NCBI GenBank assembly: GCA_036426205.1
Contig: CM071574.1
Span: forward strand, 15,267,792 to 15,331,791
Direction: 5' to 3'
Source: Ascaphus truei
Lineage: Eukaryota > Chordata > Amphibia > Anura > Ascaphidae
Length of the DNA: 64,000 nucleotides
In this document: one piece after another, positions 10,516 through 21,350 of the stretch
Numbering within the stretch: position 1 is the stretch's first letter
Layout: each line of letters begins with the position of its first letter
The notes under the pieces: generated by a model
What the model saw: only the letters and a program-made list of their open reading frames with translations
Database searches by the model: none
Told to the model about the DNA's origin: nothing
Position numbers and translations under genes: made by a program

Positions 10516-11940
10516 ACTCTAGCAGACCAAGGGTTAATATGTTATACTATACATTATGTTGGTGTCTTGAATAATACACTATACTGTACGTGTACAAGTC
10601 ACAAAGCTAACTGATATAGAATGTGACGGAAATGCAATAATAACACATTTTCGGTTCCGTTTTGCAGATTGTTACCTGCTGCGCTGTGAACTTTAAATGA
10701 ACTCTGTTCTTGTATTGCTACAGCTAACTCATGAATACTCAGAGACACAAAGCCAGGAATTAGGTACCTACAGATAAAGCTTAGCATGGAACGTGCAGAA
10801 CGTGCATTTGTTTGCCTTGAATTAGAGCAAATAATTATTATAGCAATGCTGGCAGACAGAAAAACTGTGCTGCAAACTGCTACTGTATATCTTTCACTGC
10901 ACTAACAGAACAACTATTTCCCAGGACTGCAAATGACCCTTCCCCAGAAAACATCATATGAACATTCCTCAGAATCAAAGCTCATCTTTTCTTATTCGGA
11001 GTGCAATACAATTTGTTATACAGAGTAACACTGCTCACATATAAACAAACTTAAACTTAAATTACTTTTTGGAAAATAAAGGGCACCATTTAAGATGTAT
11101 ATACTGTGTTCAGAAACGGGACAGTTTTTATTTTTCCTCATATTTTACAGAAAAATCCCGACATTTCCATGAAAATGTGAGCAATTGTAGGTCTGTCACA
11201 GTAGATTATTACATTTAAGAATCATTTGATAATCTGATAAATATTCTTTGGAATTGTTGACGGATCGATGACCTCATCAAGGGCATAGTTACACATTGGT
11301 GTTTAGTGAAGAAGGTAAGCACGTTAGAAAGTGCTTGAGATGGAGCAAGAATTATGGTCCAAAACACTGACATAGAATGCATCCTGATAAAGGATGGTCG
11401 CTAGGAGGAGTGAAAAAAAACAAATTCGAAAAACAACGTATCGTTCAGGAGTGGGAGCCGCTGGATCAGCGCGTTATCGATTATGCAATCAGATAATGGC
11501 GTTCTCGTCTTCGGACGCGCGTTTCAGCAGAACGAGGACATTTACAACACACACTTTGAACTCAATCTTTATAGTAATCTCAGTGTTTCAGATTAGATTA
11601 CAACAGTTTAACACATTTATGAGCTCGAAGGAAAACCTCCTATTTATCTTTTAATGAACATGAATGAACCTACCGTGGTGTACCTGGTACTTGTTGACAT
11701 AATACAGTGACATCAATTTAGTTAACATCAATTGATAGTCTACATTGTGCTTCTTATTTTTTTTAAATGTAATGACATTTAATATGTAACACAAACCACC
11801 GGTATAAGGACCACACCCACTACATCAAAAATGGATAACATGCAATAATAAAACAGGCAAAAACAGAGGGAACAATGGAGGGGGGAGAGGGCAGCAAACA
11901 AGGTAAGTCCTTCTGACTTTGCTATATACTCACCATTTTG
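10516..11940. other. 1.4 kb without a recognisable feature
   Basis: AT-rich, low-CpG sequence with only short unsupported open frames on both strands. No terminal repeats, tandem arrays or RNA genes were seen. Confidence 0.5.
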
Positions 11941-12073
11941 GTTGTTCACTAATACCCTATTGAACTGTTTGTGTGGGGGTTATTCAGTCTCTTTGTGCGA
12001 CTTGACGTTTTTATTGTGGGTCTGGGGGACAGGGAAGTACCCCTCTGTTCCATTGGAGAGAGGGGGAACGGGC

Positions 12074-12107
12074 CTGACGAAGGGGTGTTCCCCGAAACGT
12101 TACGTTG
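12074..12107 (+). ncRNA. hammerhead-ribozyme-like hairpin
   Basis: The order of elements matches a type I hammerhead. CTGACGA at 12,074-12,080 is followed by an extra A, a 4-bp stem GGGG/CCCC with loop TGTT (12,082-12,093), GAAA at 12,094-12,097, and a small ACG/CGT stem. On the outside, GGGC pairs with GCCC and GGGGAA pairs with TTCCCC, forming a possible stem I. The extra A before stem II departs from the canonical core, so catalysis is not assured. Confidence 0.4.
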
Positions 12108-12228
12108 CCCCCCTGCTGCTTCCCCATTGTTTGTACCCACCTATGTGTTGTCTTGACCCTACTGTGTTTGTACCTTATTCACTGCCCTCTCCCCCCTCCA
12201 CCACCCCCTCCGCCCCCGCCCGCCCCAT

Positions 12229-13080
12229 TTTTTTTTGTTTCAATTTATTTTTATTGTTTTAGAGAGACATAACAAATATATAGTTTTGGAATACATATGA
12301 TGTTTTAACAGTGTCACTTGTCCATACAACAAAGAGCATTAACAGTTCGTCATCTGAAATAAAATAATTGATATAACACGCGTCTCTCATGATCTTAACA
12401 AAGGAAAGACAAGAACGTAGAAAAGAAGAAAAAGAAGGGTGGGAGGGGTGGAAGGGGGGGGGGGGTAGGACGAGCCCATTTGTCTGGTATTTCTGTATTT
12501 ATTTATATGGGGTCCCTAGTTTCCTGGCCATATTTCCCAAATTTTGTGAAATTTGTCAGTTTTCTGGTTCAACTGTGCTGTGAGGAGCTCCATCATCTTT
12601 ATTTCCCTTAGTCTCCGTAAGACAGTCTGCCTAGAAGGCGCATTTACCTTTTTCCAGGCAGCCGCAATAACACAGCGGGCAGCTGTCATTACATGAGTGA
12701 TCATCTTACTTTCTGCCGTTCCTAATTCATCTATTGGTTTGGCCAGCACCATGGTCAGCGGTTCCACCTCAACCTCCACCCCCAAGTACTCTCTGATCAA
12801 TCTTTGTATCATGACCCAGAATACCTGAATTTTTGGGCAACTCCACCAAATATGAACCATATCTCCTTTTTGCCCGCATCCCCTCCAGCACAAATCCGGG
12901 AACCCGGGGAAGATCTTAGCCAGCCTGCTCGGGGTTAGGTACCAATGAAATAGAATTTTATAAATATTCTCTTTGATAGTGGTACAGATTGACGTTTTTG
13001 CAGCTACCTCCCAAATGTCCTCCCAGTCTTCTCTATCGATCTCTGTATTCAAATCTCTTATACATGTACTGTACTGCAAT
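12229..13080 (-). mobile_element. 5'-truncated L1-like LINE
   Basis: On the minus strand a 187-codon ORF2 C-terminus (13,079-12,516) is followed by a 3' UTR with an overlapping AATAAAAATAAA near 12,245-12,256 and an A-rich end at about 12,230. It is abruptly truncated at its 5' side near 13,080. This is the ordinary product of incomplete target-primed reverse transcription. Confidence 0.85.
12516..13079 (-). CDS. L1 ORF2 C-terminal domain, partial
   Basis: 187 residues without a stop, corresponding to the C-terminal region of L1 ORF2 that follows the reverse transcriptase. Visible signatures are a HWYLTP segment (about residue 45), a cysteine-rich motif CWRGC followed by HIWWSC (about residues 69-83), which fits the L1 C-terminal CCHC, then FW, and an AARCVIAAAWKK stretch typical of L1 C-termini. 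The endonuclease and RT domains are missing through 5' truncation, so it is not an active gene. The intact frame suggests a younger insertion than the copy at 9.1 kb. Confidence 0.85.
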   Translation of the reverse strand: MQYSTCIRDLNTEIDREDWEDIWEVAAKTSICTTIKENIYKILFHWYLTPSRLAKIFPGFPDLCWRGCGQKGDMVHIWWSCPKIQVFWVMIQRLIREYLGVEVEVEPLTMVLAKPIDELGTAESKMITHVMTAARCVIAAAWKKVNAPSRQTVLRRLREIKMMELLTAQLNQKTDKFHKIWEIWPGN

Positions 13081-14423
13081 CGTCATATACGTGCATAACT
13101 GATGTAAATAAGGCATGTGTAACAGGCTCTATAGTCTCCCCACTTGCGCACAGCTTCGGTACAGGTAGGGAGCCCGTATTGCTGTTCAGGACGTGCTGAC
13201 AGGCGCATGCGCGAGCTGCCGTTTGCCTATTGGGCGATATGTACTTACTCGCGAGTGTACTTAAAGTGAGTGTCCTTAAACCGGGGTATGCCTGTATATA
13301 TATATATGTGTGTGTGTGTGTATGTGTTCTTCACCAGAATAATTGTACTGAAAGCCCCTGGGGGAGAGCGATTAGAAGAGGGACAAGATGGGGCCGTGGA
13401 TGCTCTCTCGTTCCCCCTTTAGGAATGGAGGGTTAGGTGACTGGTTGGCTAGCTGTTGTAGGAGTTTGGCGGTAAAGGTGTAGGGAGGTTGCCAGGCAAC
13501 GTTAGGGCAGGTGTCATGGGACTGGCCACTATATTGTTGCTGGGCGAGTGGGCAGGATAAGCCGATTGGTTGGGAGTGTGACAGGTGAAGATTTGAGCGG
13601 GAAGATGGAGGTTTAAATAAAGGTCCTTTAAGTGGTTTATTTGTTGCAGGACACGGTTTCAGAAAGAGTTCGTTTTGACCTGTTTATTCAAGAATTGTTA
13701 ACAGTTTTGGTCGTGTTTAGGTTCCTGGCTGGGAGGCGGAGCCAATGGGTATTTAAGTAATATGTGTCTCTGGCTGGGAGGCGAGAGGTTAATTTATCCT
13801 ATGAATGGTTTTATGTTTAGGTAAGTTATGATGCTTTAATAAAATGTGCTGAGGCCTTCCCACCACTGTACTATTTATGCGTCCTGTGTGAGTTATTTAA
13901 ACAATTAAAGGGCAGTGCATCATACAGTTCCCATGTATGTTACATTACTTTTTTATACATTTTTGCATGTATACTGTAACACAACAATGAACCTTGTACA
14001 GTGTCCAATTGCTTTATAAACAAAATGTTTGCTCTCTTGCATTTATGCACAATATTTATTGAATGCCACTTTTGCCACACACTGACCTACAACATCGTCT
14101 GCAAGTGCTGTTACGAAAGGCCCAATAAAACATCACGGGCCATATTTCCTAAGCGGAGCTATGCCACAACACACCTTCCAGCACTGGAACGCACCTTATA
14201 AGCCAGACAAATGAATGGACTTTAAGGTCTTTTCCAGCACTGAAAGGTATCTTATTGGGATAGCACCCCCTCAATAAATATGGATTCCTGTCTCTCCTGT
14301 AATTTCTTCACAGAAAGAGCAGGGGATCCAGAGTTTTCTGCTTTAAAAAAAGTGGCACATTATGAGGGCTCGCTTGCATATCATTACCCAGAATCCCTGG
14401 CTGCAGCGGAAGCACTGTATGCT
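13081..14423. other. unassigned sequence, possible solo LTR near 13,344-13,926
   Basis: A (GT)n-rich tract lies at about 13,293-13,325. The stretch 13,344-13,926 begins TGTACTG and ends CATACA, is moderately GC-rich and contains AATAAAATGTGC near 13,839, which could be a polyadenylation signal in a solo LTR. No target duplication matches, so the call is weak. The rest is AT-rich with no gene. Confidence 0.25.
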
Positions 14424-14650
14424 AAGGCCGCATCCATAGTGCGAGCGACGGCGCGTGTGAAGGCGCGCATGGCGCAAACAAAATGCAGTAGATCTATGGG
14501 GAAGGCCATAGCGCGTGCGTGCGCATGTTTTTGAAAAGACATTTGTATTTTCGCGCGACCACGTCACGTGAGCGGTTCAGCCAATGAGGGAGAACCAGCC
14601 TTGTGACGTCATGGCCATGCCTCCCCGTCTCGTGGACCAAGCCTAAGCCA
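14424..14650. mobile_element. CpG-rich MITE, second copy
   Basis: It shares the opening AAGGCCGCATCCATAG, the TTTTCGCG-(C/A)GACCACG block and the GAGCGGTTC-CCAAT block with the copy at 8,262-8,572. Strongly CpG-rich in AT-rich surroundings. The right boundary is approximate. Confidence 0.5.
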
Positions 14651-14862
14651 TAAAGGGGAATGGCAGGGTTGCAGACCTGTCTGAGACACATGAGCTTACA
14701 AGTGTTATTTTTATTTGCTGCTTATTTAAGAGAGTTAAATGGTTTGGTGTTTACTAGTTGGAAAATAATTCGGAACCCCTAATCCAGGCCTGCACAACAT
14801 ACGGCCCGCCTGGACTCTCTGTGCGGCCCACGATGACTCCCTCCCCCCCTCGAGCCGGCTCT

Positions 14863-15235
14863 GCAGACAGAGGAGGGAAGGAGCGCATTGTGACACGCTC
14901 CCCCGCACCTGCTCTGCAGACAGGAGGGAAGGAGCGCATTGTGACACACTCCCCTCGCACCCGCTCTGCAGACGGAGGAGGGAAGGAGCGCATTGTGACA
15001 CGCTCCCCCCGCACCCGATCTGCAGACAGAGGAGGGAAGGAGCGCATTGTGATACGCTCCCCCGCACCTGCTCTGCAGACAGGAGGGAAGAAGCGCATTG
15101 TGACACACTCCCCTCGCACCCGCTCTGCAGACGGAGGAGGGAAGGAGCGCATTGTGACACGCTCCCCCTGCACCCGCTCTGCAGACAGAGGAGGGAAGGA
15201 GCGCATTGTGACACGCTCCCCATGCACCCGGGGCC
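14863..15235. repeat. 53-bp minisatellite, about 7 copies
   Basis: The block GCAGACAGAGGAGGGAAGG recurs at about 14,863, 14,916, 14,968 and 15,022 and on to about 15,180, with spacing 52-54 bp. Units share GAGCGCATTGTGACAC. Because the unit length is not a multiple of three but stops are rare, long open frames appear in several frames and both strands. They are artefacts. Confidence 0.9.
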
Positions 15236-15399
15236 TCTGCCGAAAAAAATGGGAAGGAGCGCCAGAATTGTGACGCGCCACCCCATCCCCAACCCGCTCT
15301 GCCGATACATGGACTGCCAGCAGTTTGATGCGATCCCTCCCTTCTCCCCCCCGCGCTTCTACCTTTTGCCGCTAACGTAACACCCTCCTGGGGCCAGCT

Positions 15400-15800
15400 T
15401 CCACCGCCGTGATGGGCGGGGGAGGGACGAGAGGGGGAGGAGGCGGGGGGGGGAGGAGATGATGAGGGGGGGGGGGAGAGTGATGAGGGGGGAGAGATGA
15501 GGGGGGAGTGGAGGGATGGAGATGCGGGGGGGGGTGGGTGATGATGAGGGGCGAGGGGGGAGATGATGAAGGGTGCGGGGGGGGAGAGATGATGAGGGGT
15601 GCGGATGGGGGGGGGAGATGATGAGGGGTGCGGGTGGGTGATGTGAGGTGCGGGAGGGAGATGATGATGTGAGGTGCAGGGGGGGAGAGTGATGTGAGGT
15701 GCAGGGGGGAGAGTGATGTGAGTTGCAGGGGGAGAGGGATGTGAGGTGCAAGGCGGTGGATTGTGTGGTGTGCAGGGGGTTATTGGTGTTGATGTGGAGG
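15400..15800. repeat. G-rich degenerate minisatellite (GGGAGAGTGATG-like)
   Basis: Irregular units built from GGGGG, GAGATGATGA and GTGAGGTGCAGG. The plus strand is extremely G-rich, so G-quadruplex formation is plausible. Lies inside the hAT element. Confidence 0.75.
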
Positions 15801-15904
15801 GGGAGATTTGTGTGTGGGTGAGGGGTGGGGAGAGATGGGGTTATGCAGATAGATGGGGTAAAGTATCCAAAGTTGATCGATAGGGACGGGGTTCTGGTGG
15901 AGAT

Positions 15905-15998
<94 letters not shown>
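15905..15998. repeat. (ATG)n microsatellite
   Basis: About 30 ATG/GAT units with one ATATG interruption near 15,951. Read on the minus strand it gives long poly-Ser, poly-His or poly-Ile runs that should not be annotated as protein. Confidence 0.95.
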
Positions 15999-16001
<3 letters not shown>

Positions 16002-16080
16002 ACCCGTGCGGCCCAAATTTTTTTTCCTTGGAGCAGTTTGGCCCTTCTCACTTTACGAGTTGTGCAGGCCTGCCCTAATC

Positions 16081-18795
16081 TTTAAAAAAATACATGTTGG
16101 TGGGAATAAGAGATAGAGCCTCAGCGAATGAAGTCATCCTGACAATTAATTCATGCTTCAACATTTTAAGAAAGAGCTTGGGGAGAACTATTTTTATACA
16201 GCAAAGAAAGTGTGAATAGAAATGTATTTTGACACATTGCTCATTTTGTCTGCGTCAAAGGTAACAAAGTGCTTCTTACATTAGACGCAAATTGTTAGCC
16301 AGGAAAGTTGGTGCCACCTCAGACCGTGTTTTTGTGATGCAAAAACAAGATAAAAAAGTGACTCAAGGAGATGCATAGTCTAATAATCTGTGTGCTATGT
16401 AACTGCTCACTGAGACTCCCCAAACCGCAAGCTGACCATGGTGCAAAACTTGGAGCAAAGATCCTGATGCATTGATGCAGGAAGATACAAGATGAAAATG
16501 ATGCAATTTGCATCGATTTTGCTACAATTTACCATGGTACATTATCCCCTTTGTGTTAACCTCATTGCTTCATCGTGCGCCCAATGAGAGGTTAGAGGTG
16601 CTGTAAAACACTCAAGGACGTAGCACTGATTCCAGAAACTTCTCAGTAAAATTGCAGTGCTACAGTAACATATATAAAAGCTTATAAACACTATAAACAA
16701 CTCCGCCCAGTACATGAGAGCCCTAAACATACAGCAATAATCTTAGACCAATCAAGGAGTAATATTCAATGTTGACATGGTTTTTAAGACCCAGTGGCCA
16801 CAATAGTAACATGACAGGTAGATGCAGCTCATTAGCTCAAGTCAAATCTTTCTAATGCAAATGTTCAGGTTCTAGGGCTGGGCACTAGTTTCCCATAAAC
16901 AACAATGGGTTTTCCCAGCCCTGCGGGCCACAACATCATCTTATTAGTACAGCCAGACTATCATTTAAAGTTTGGCGTTCTGCTAGTGTCTGTCAAACAT
17001 ATGATGAAAAAATAACTTACAAGATGATAATTAAGAGGTAATTTTAACTAAGTATGATCTTTAGGAAATCATCTAATTAATTTTCCTTTGTTTTGACCCC
17101 TCTTTAAAAAAAAAAAAAAAGATTAAATATCTAGAATTATATATTTTAGGTAGAGATGGTATATGTCAGGTTAATTAAAAACTGTTACCTATCATAACAC
17201 ATGAGCATCAACAAAGCGTGATAGCGTGAAGAAAATAAATACTTTGGAATGACAAACGTGTAGCGTCATAGAGAACTTAGCAATGTAGACTAAATACCGA
17301 ATAAGTAATGGAATACATTGTCTTTCAAAGTAGATTTGCTTTAATTTACTAACCCACGGTCACAAAAGCAAAGTTGGTCAATTACCCACATCATTTTCTC
17401 GAATGAGAACTGGGTACTGGGTCTGCAAAAATAAGAGTGTACGTTATTAATAATTCCAAATTCATTTAGTTGTACCACTGTAGAAATGATTGACCAAAAC
17501 ACTGGTAACTCATTTAGGGGAGAAGTTAATCTACTGACATTTTCTGTGCTTCAGCAGAGTAATATGCAGCCGTTTCACAAGGCAAGGTTAGACCTTTCTG
17601 ATGTTTTTTATGTTCCATTGATGTGGAACAGCTGAAAATAAACTGCTGCTGGTTCTCACATCCCTGAGGCCAGCGTCTATGAAACATGTTTTTGTGCCCA
17701 CAGAGTCAAGACAATCACTCAAATCTTTCAAATATTTTACTTCCGTCAATTAAACCTACTGTATGATTAAAAAGTCGACAAGAAGCGAATGAATGGTTAC
17801 GTTGCTATAAATCAAACACATGATATCTTACTGAAGAATTCAGATTGTACTGTGGTTCTGACCTTGGATAAGTGATATATAGTCCAGATATGTGTATGGC
17901 ATTTGTATACTTTTGTGACAAGCTCAAAACACAATATACTTGTTTAAATGCAGATTAATATCAATTTAAGAGAATATTATATTGGCATATACATATACAC
18001 ACATCCAGTATATGTATATACATACGTAAAATGTAGTTTTTTGAGAGAGGGTGGGCAGGTAGACTATTTAAGATATATAGCAGGCAGATCTATACAATTC
18101 ACCAGTTTTATTTTAACAAACTTACGCTTATTATAGTGATCCCATCTTATTTATCACAACACGGTTCAATGTAAGCACACAGCTGTAATAAGAAGTCTAT
18201 CAAATACAAATGGGAAACAGAACTGGTGAACAAAAATGCAAAGCAGTGCTCACTGAGTTTCAACTTTCTCAGACGTAGGGTTTGGTTTGTCATTGTACCT
18301 TGCTTCTATTTACTTTAGGCAAATTAAGCATTATGTCAATAATTAATGTTAACCAAAAGAATGGGAAGCAATAACACGGCATCTCTCTTCATTTACCTCT
18401 CATGACTAAGTGATAATGAAAATCAATGGGTTTAATGAAAAGCCATTGGTATGTATACTATACATATTTAAATAGCTTTCTAAATAGGCTAAACGTGTAA
18501 TTAGATAAACTGATGTAATCTCTATTCCAGGTACAATTGTTATGCAGCTGACATGTCAAAGTTTCCAAACAAGGTTTGAAAGCCGCCACAAACTTACAGA
18601 TGTCACATAAAGATAGATAATTGGCTGCATGGACCATATGAGTACTGTACTTGTCTACACTGCTACAGTATTTGAATGCATGACCATCTAGTGAGGCATA
18701 AAAGCCATAATCTCTTATGCTAGCGTGAATAAGATCATACAAAACAACAAGTGCCTATGCCATATTATATTGTAACACCATATGATTGTAACTAA
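16081..18795. other. 2.7 kb without a recognisable gene or element
   Basis: AT-rich sequence with short open frames only. A poly-A run lies at about 17,106-17,121. No terminal inverted repeats, tandem arrays or RNA genes were found by eye. This is the longest stretch in the window that looks like ordinary unique DNA. Confidence 0.5.
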
Positions 18796-18822
18796 TATTA
18801 TATATATAGTATATATATATAT

Positions 18823-18860
<38 letters not shown>
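18796..18860. repeat. (TA)n-rich microsatellite
   Basis: Compound TA tract with ATTA interruptions. Confidence 0.9.
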
Positions 18861-18867
<7 letters not shown>

Positions 18868-18870
18868 CCG

Positions 18871-18908
18871 CCGGAAGAAGAGATCAGTTATCTCGAAAGC
18901 TCGCACAA
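18871..18908 (+). ncRNA. hammerhead-like hairpin, variant
   Basis: CCGGAAGAA is followed by a perfect 5-bp stem GAGAT/ATCTC with loop CAGTT (18,880-18,894) and then GAAAGCTCGCAC. An AATAAAG follows at 18,908. Same layout as at 12,074 but with a more degraded 5' core. Confidence 0.3.
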
Positions 18909-19039
18909 ATAAAGCATTTAGTAGCCACAGAACGGCAGTGTCTATTCGTTATTATTTATATATTTTTATTATATATATTATATATATTATTTATATATAT
19001 ACTAGCTTTTGTACCAGGCTACACACGGGGAGCTGCCGG

Positions 19040-19672
19040 CACATCTCCCCCCCCCCCCATGCCCCACCCCTGCTCCGGCACATCTCCCGCGTGCTGCCGC
19101 ATCTCACCCTCGCTGCCGGCACCCCCGATCATCCCCCCGCTGCCGGCACATCTCCCCGCCCCTGCTGCTGGCACATCTCCCCCCGCTGCAGGCACATCTC
19201 CCCGCGTTGCTGCCGCATCTCCCCTCGCTGCCGGCACATCTCCCCGACTCCATCCCCCCGCTGCCGGCACATCTCTCCGCCCCCGCTGCTGGCACATCTC
19301 CCCACGCTGCTGCCGCATCTCCCCTCGCTGCCGGCACATCTCCCCGCCCCTCCCCACCGCCCTCCCTGCTGGTACATCTCCCCCTGCTGCTGGCACATCT
19401 CCCCACGCTGCTGGCACATCTCCCCGCGCTGCTGGCACATCTCCCCACGCTGCTGCCGCATCTCCCCTCGCTGCCGGCACATCTCCCCGACTCCATCCCC
19501 CCGCTGCCGGCACATCTCTCCGACCCGCTGCTGGCACATCTCCCCACGCTGCTGCCGCATCTCCCCTCGCTGCTGGCACATCTCCCCACGCTGCTGGCAC
19601 ATCTCCCCGCGCTGCTGGCACATCTCCCCACGCTGCTGCCGCATCTCCCCTCGCTGCTGGCACATCTCCCAC
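19040..19672. repeat. 21-bp minisatellite, about 30 copies
   Basis: The consensus unit is GGCACATCTCCCC(A/G)CGCTGCT, with variants GCCGCATCTCCCC. The unit length is divisible by three, so all six frames stay open for 180-330 codons. These frames are artefacts. The array is preceded by ACTAGCTTTTGTACCAGG at about 19,001, resembling the opening motif of the element at 3,840-4,925 on the other strand. Confidence 0.92.
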
Positions 19673-20089
19673 ACATTTCACATCACACACAGCCCTCCCC
19701 CCCACCCCCCCGCTCCTGCTCTAATATTTTTGCAGGACACCCGATGGAAACTTATATATTATGCAGCTCTAGTAAAAATACTCACTAGTTAATGTTTTTT
19801 TCAAGTCAGTGGCTGTTAACGCCGGGTTGGGGTTTGATACCGCGCATCTGTCACCTTTTTTTTAATAGCATTTAGAGAAAAGCATTTAAGTGTCTGTATT
19901 GGAAATGTTATATTGTAATAGAAAACGAATTGCAAGGTGGAGACTCTGAAACCAATTCTGATCAAAAAAAATTCACAAAACCAATATTATTGGACATCTT
20001 TGACCTGAAAATATTAATTGAACTGGCGCAGATGGATAAAGCACAAACATGCCCTATTGTTTGAGATAATATGAAACTGCAGTGAAGCT

Positions 20090-20514
20090 CACAAAGCTGC
20101 GCGGGATCACACAGGTGTGCGGGATCACACAGGTGCGCAGGATCACAAAGGTGTGCGGGATCACACAGGTGCGTGGGATCACAAAGCTGCGCAGGATCAC
20201 ACAGGTGCGCGGGATCACACAGGTGCGCGGGATCACAAAGCTGCGCGGGATCACAAAGGTGTGCGGGATCACACAGCTGCGCGGGATCACAAAGGTGTGC
20301 GGGATCACACAGCTGCGCGGGATCACAAAGCTGCGCGGGATCACACAGGTGCGCGGGATCACACAGGTGCGCGGGATCACACAGGTGTGTGGGATCACAC
20401 AGGTGCGCGGGATCACAAAGGTGTGCGGGATCACACAGGTGCGCGGGATCACAAAGCTGCGTGGGATCACACAGGTGCGCGGGATCACAAAGCTGCGTGG
20501 GATCACACAGGTCA
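20090..20514. repeat. 18-bp minisatellite, about 23.5 copies
   Basis: The unit is GGGATCACA(C/A)A(G)G(C)TG(C/T)GC. Two main variant types alternate, ending in CAGGTGCGC or AAGCTGCGC. The unit length is a multiple of three, so every frame is open. There are no unique spacers, so this is not a CRISPR array. Confidence 0.95.
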
Positions 20515-20920
20515 GTATCTAGGTCATATAGAAAGGACAGCAGACATGTTTCTGAAAACGCCCGCCATTCTGAGCTATGTATGTCTTATAGAGCCGTTTT
20601 TGAAACAAGATTTTAAGACCACACATGACTGAACTACTTGAATGTTGTCCCAGCTACAGTACAATAAGCACATTTTTCTGCCTCTTTTCTCCCAATGTTC
20701 ATTTTATTAAGAAAAGACATTTCAGAGACTTTCGAAGTCCTGAAGCAGAATTCTAGAAATGCAACACTCTTAGCACCACTATCAACATCCGCATGCCTAT
20801 CTGGTGGTATGAGGGTAGTTGAATGCTTAATTTAGATAAAAACATTTTTCATTGTCAATCACCCTTTCTTTTACTCAATCCCTATTTGCCTGAGATTATA
20901 TGGAATGTGTTAGACTAGAG

Positions 20921-21232
20921 CAGGGGTGTGCAAACTTTTCAGTTCGTGCCCCCCTGTCTGCGCTCCCCCTTGCCTGCGCCCCCCTCCTTACATGCTCTCG
21001 GGCTCTGCGCGTCATATGACGTCATGTGACGCGTTGCCACTTTACCCCGCGTCATTTGACGCTGTGTTGCCATGGCGACGCGTCACCGAAGAGCCAGCTG
21101 AGAGCAGGTACGAGTAGTTGCAGAGGCCTTACGCCGTATTTAATTTACATGCCTGGGGGAAGAGGAGCATGGGGGCTCTGCAACCACCCGCACCCCCCTA
21201 GAAAATCCTGCACCCCACTGGGGTGCATTGCT
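20921..21232. mobile_element. hAT-type MITE
   Basis: It begins CAGGGGTGTGCAAACTTTTC, with a C-rich interior like the copies at 2,229 and 2,661. The 8 bases before it (GACTAGAG) resemble GACTACAG just after the right end at about 21,234. The exact right end is uncertain because the terminal inversion is decayed. Confidence 0.65.
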
Positions 21233-21254
21233 GGACTACAGTTTACATCAGTCT

Positions 21255-21350
21255 TCGACTGAACCACTGATAGAGCCACCCGTGCTGAAGCAGGGATATC
21301 CTGAAAACCTGAACTGTTGGTAGCTTTTGAGGACTGGAGTTGGCTACCCT
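21255..21350. mobile_element. half-copy of the 179-bp hAT MITE
   Basis: It carries GGGATATCCTGAAAACCTG and GAGGACTGGAGTTGGC in the same order as the right half of 3,652-3,830. The left half is absent. Confidence 0.7.

Larger units (their letters stand above)
14785..16072. mobile_element. 1.29-kb non-autonomous hAT element
   Basis: The ends are CAGGCCTGCACAAC and GTTGTGCAGGCCTG, a perfect inverted pair. It is flanked by a perfect 8-bp duplication, CCCTAATC, at 14,777-14,784 and 16,073-16,080. It encodes no transposase. The interior is almost entirely repeats: a 53-bp minisatellite, a G-rich GA/GATG tract and an (ATG)n microsatellite. CGGCCC motifs lie close to both ends, as in Charlie-like elements. 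Confidence 0.93.

Noticed and set aside
14735..15310. Cysteine-rich repeat protein on the minus strand
   Set aside because: Product of the 53-bp minisatellite inside a hAT element; several frames and both strands are equally open.
15359..16051. 230-codon frame with poly-Ser and poly-His
   Set aside because: Translation of (ATG)n and G-rich repeats.
19009..19792. Six overlapping frames of 180-336 codons
   Set aside because: A 21-bp minisatellite keeps all frames open; no domain and no codon bias.
20054..20632. Frames of about 150 codons with Arg/Ile/Thr repeats; also considered as a CRISPR array
   Set aside because: It is an 18-bp tandem minisatellite without unique spacers, in a vertebrate genome.
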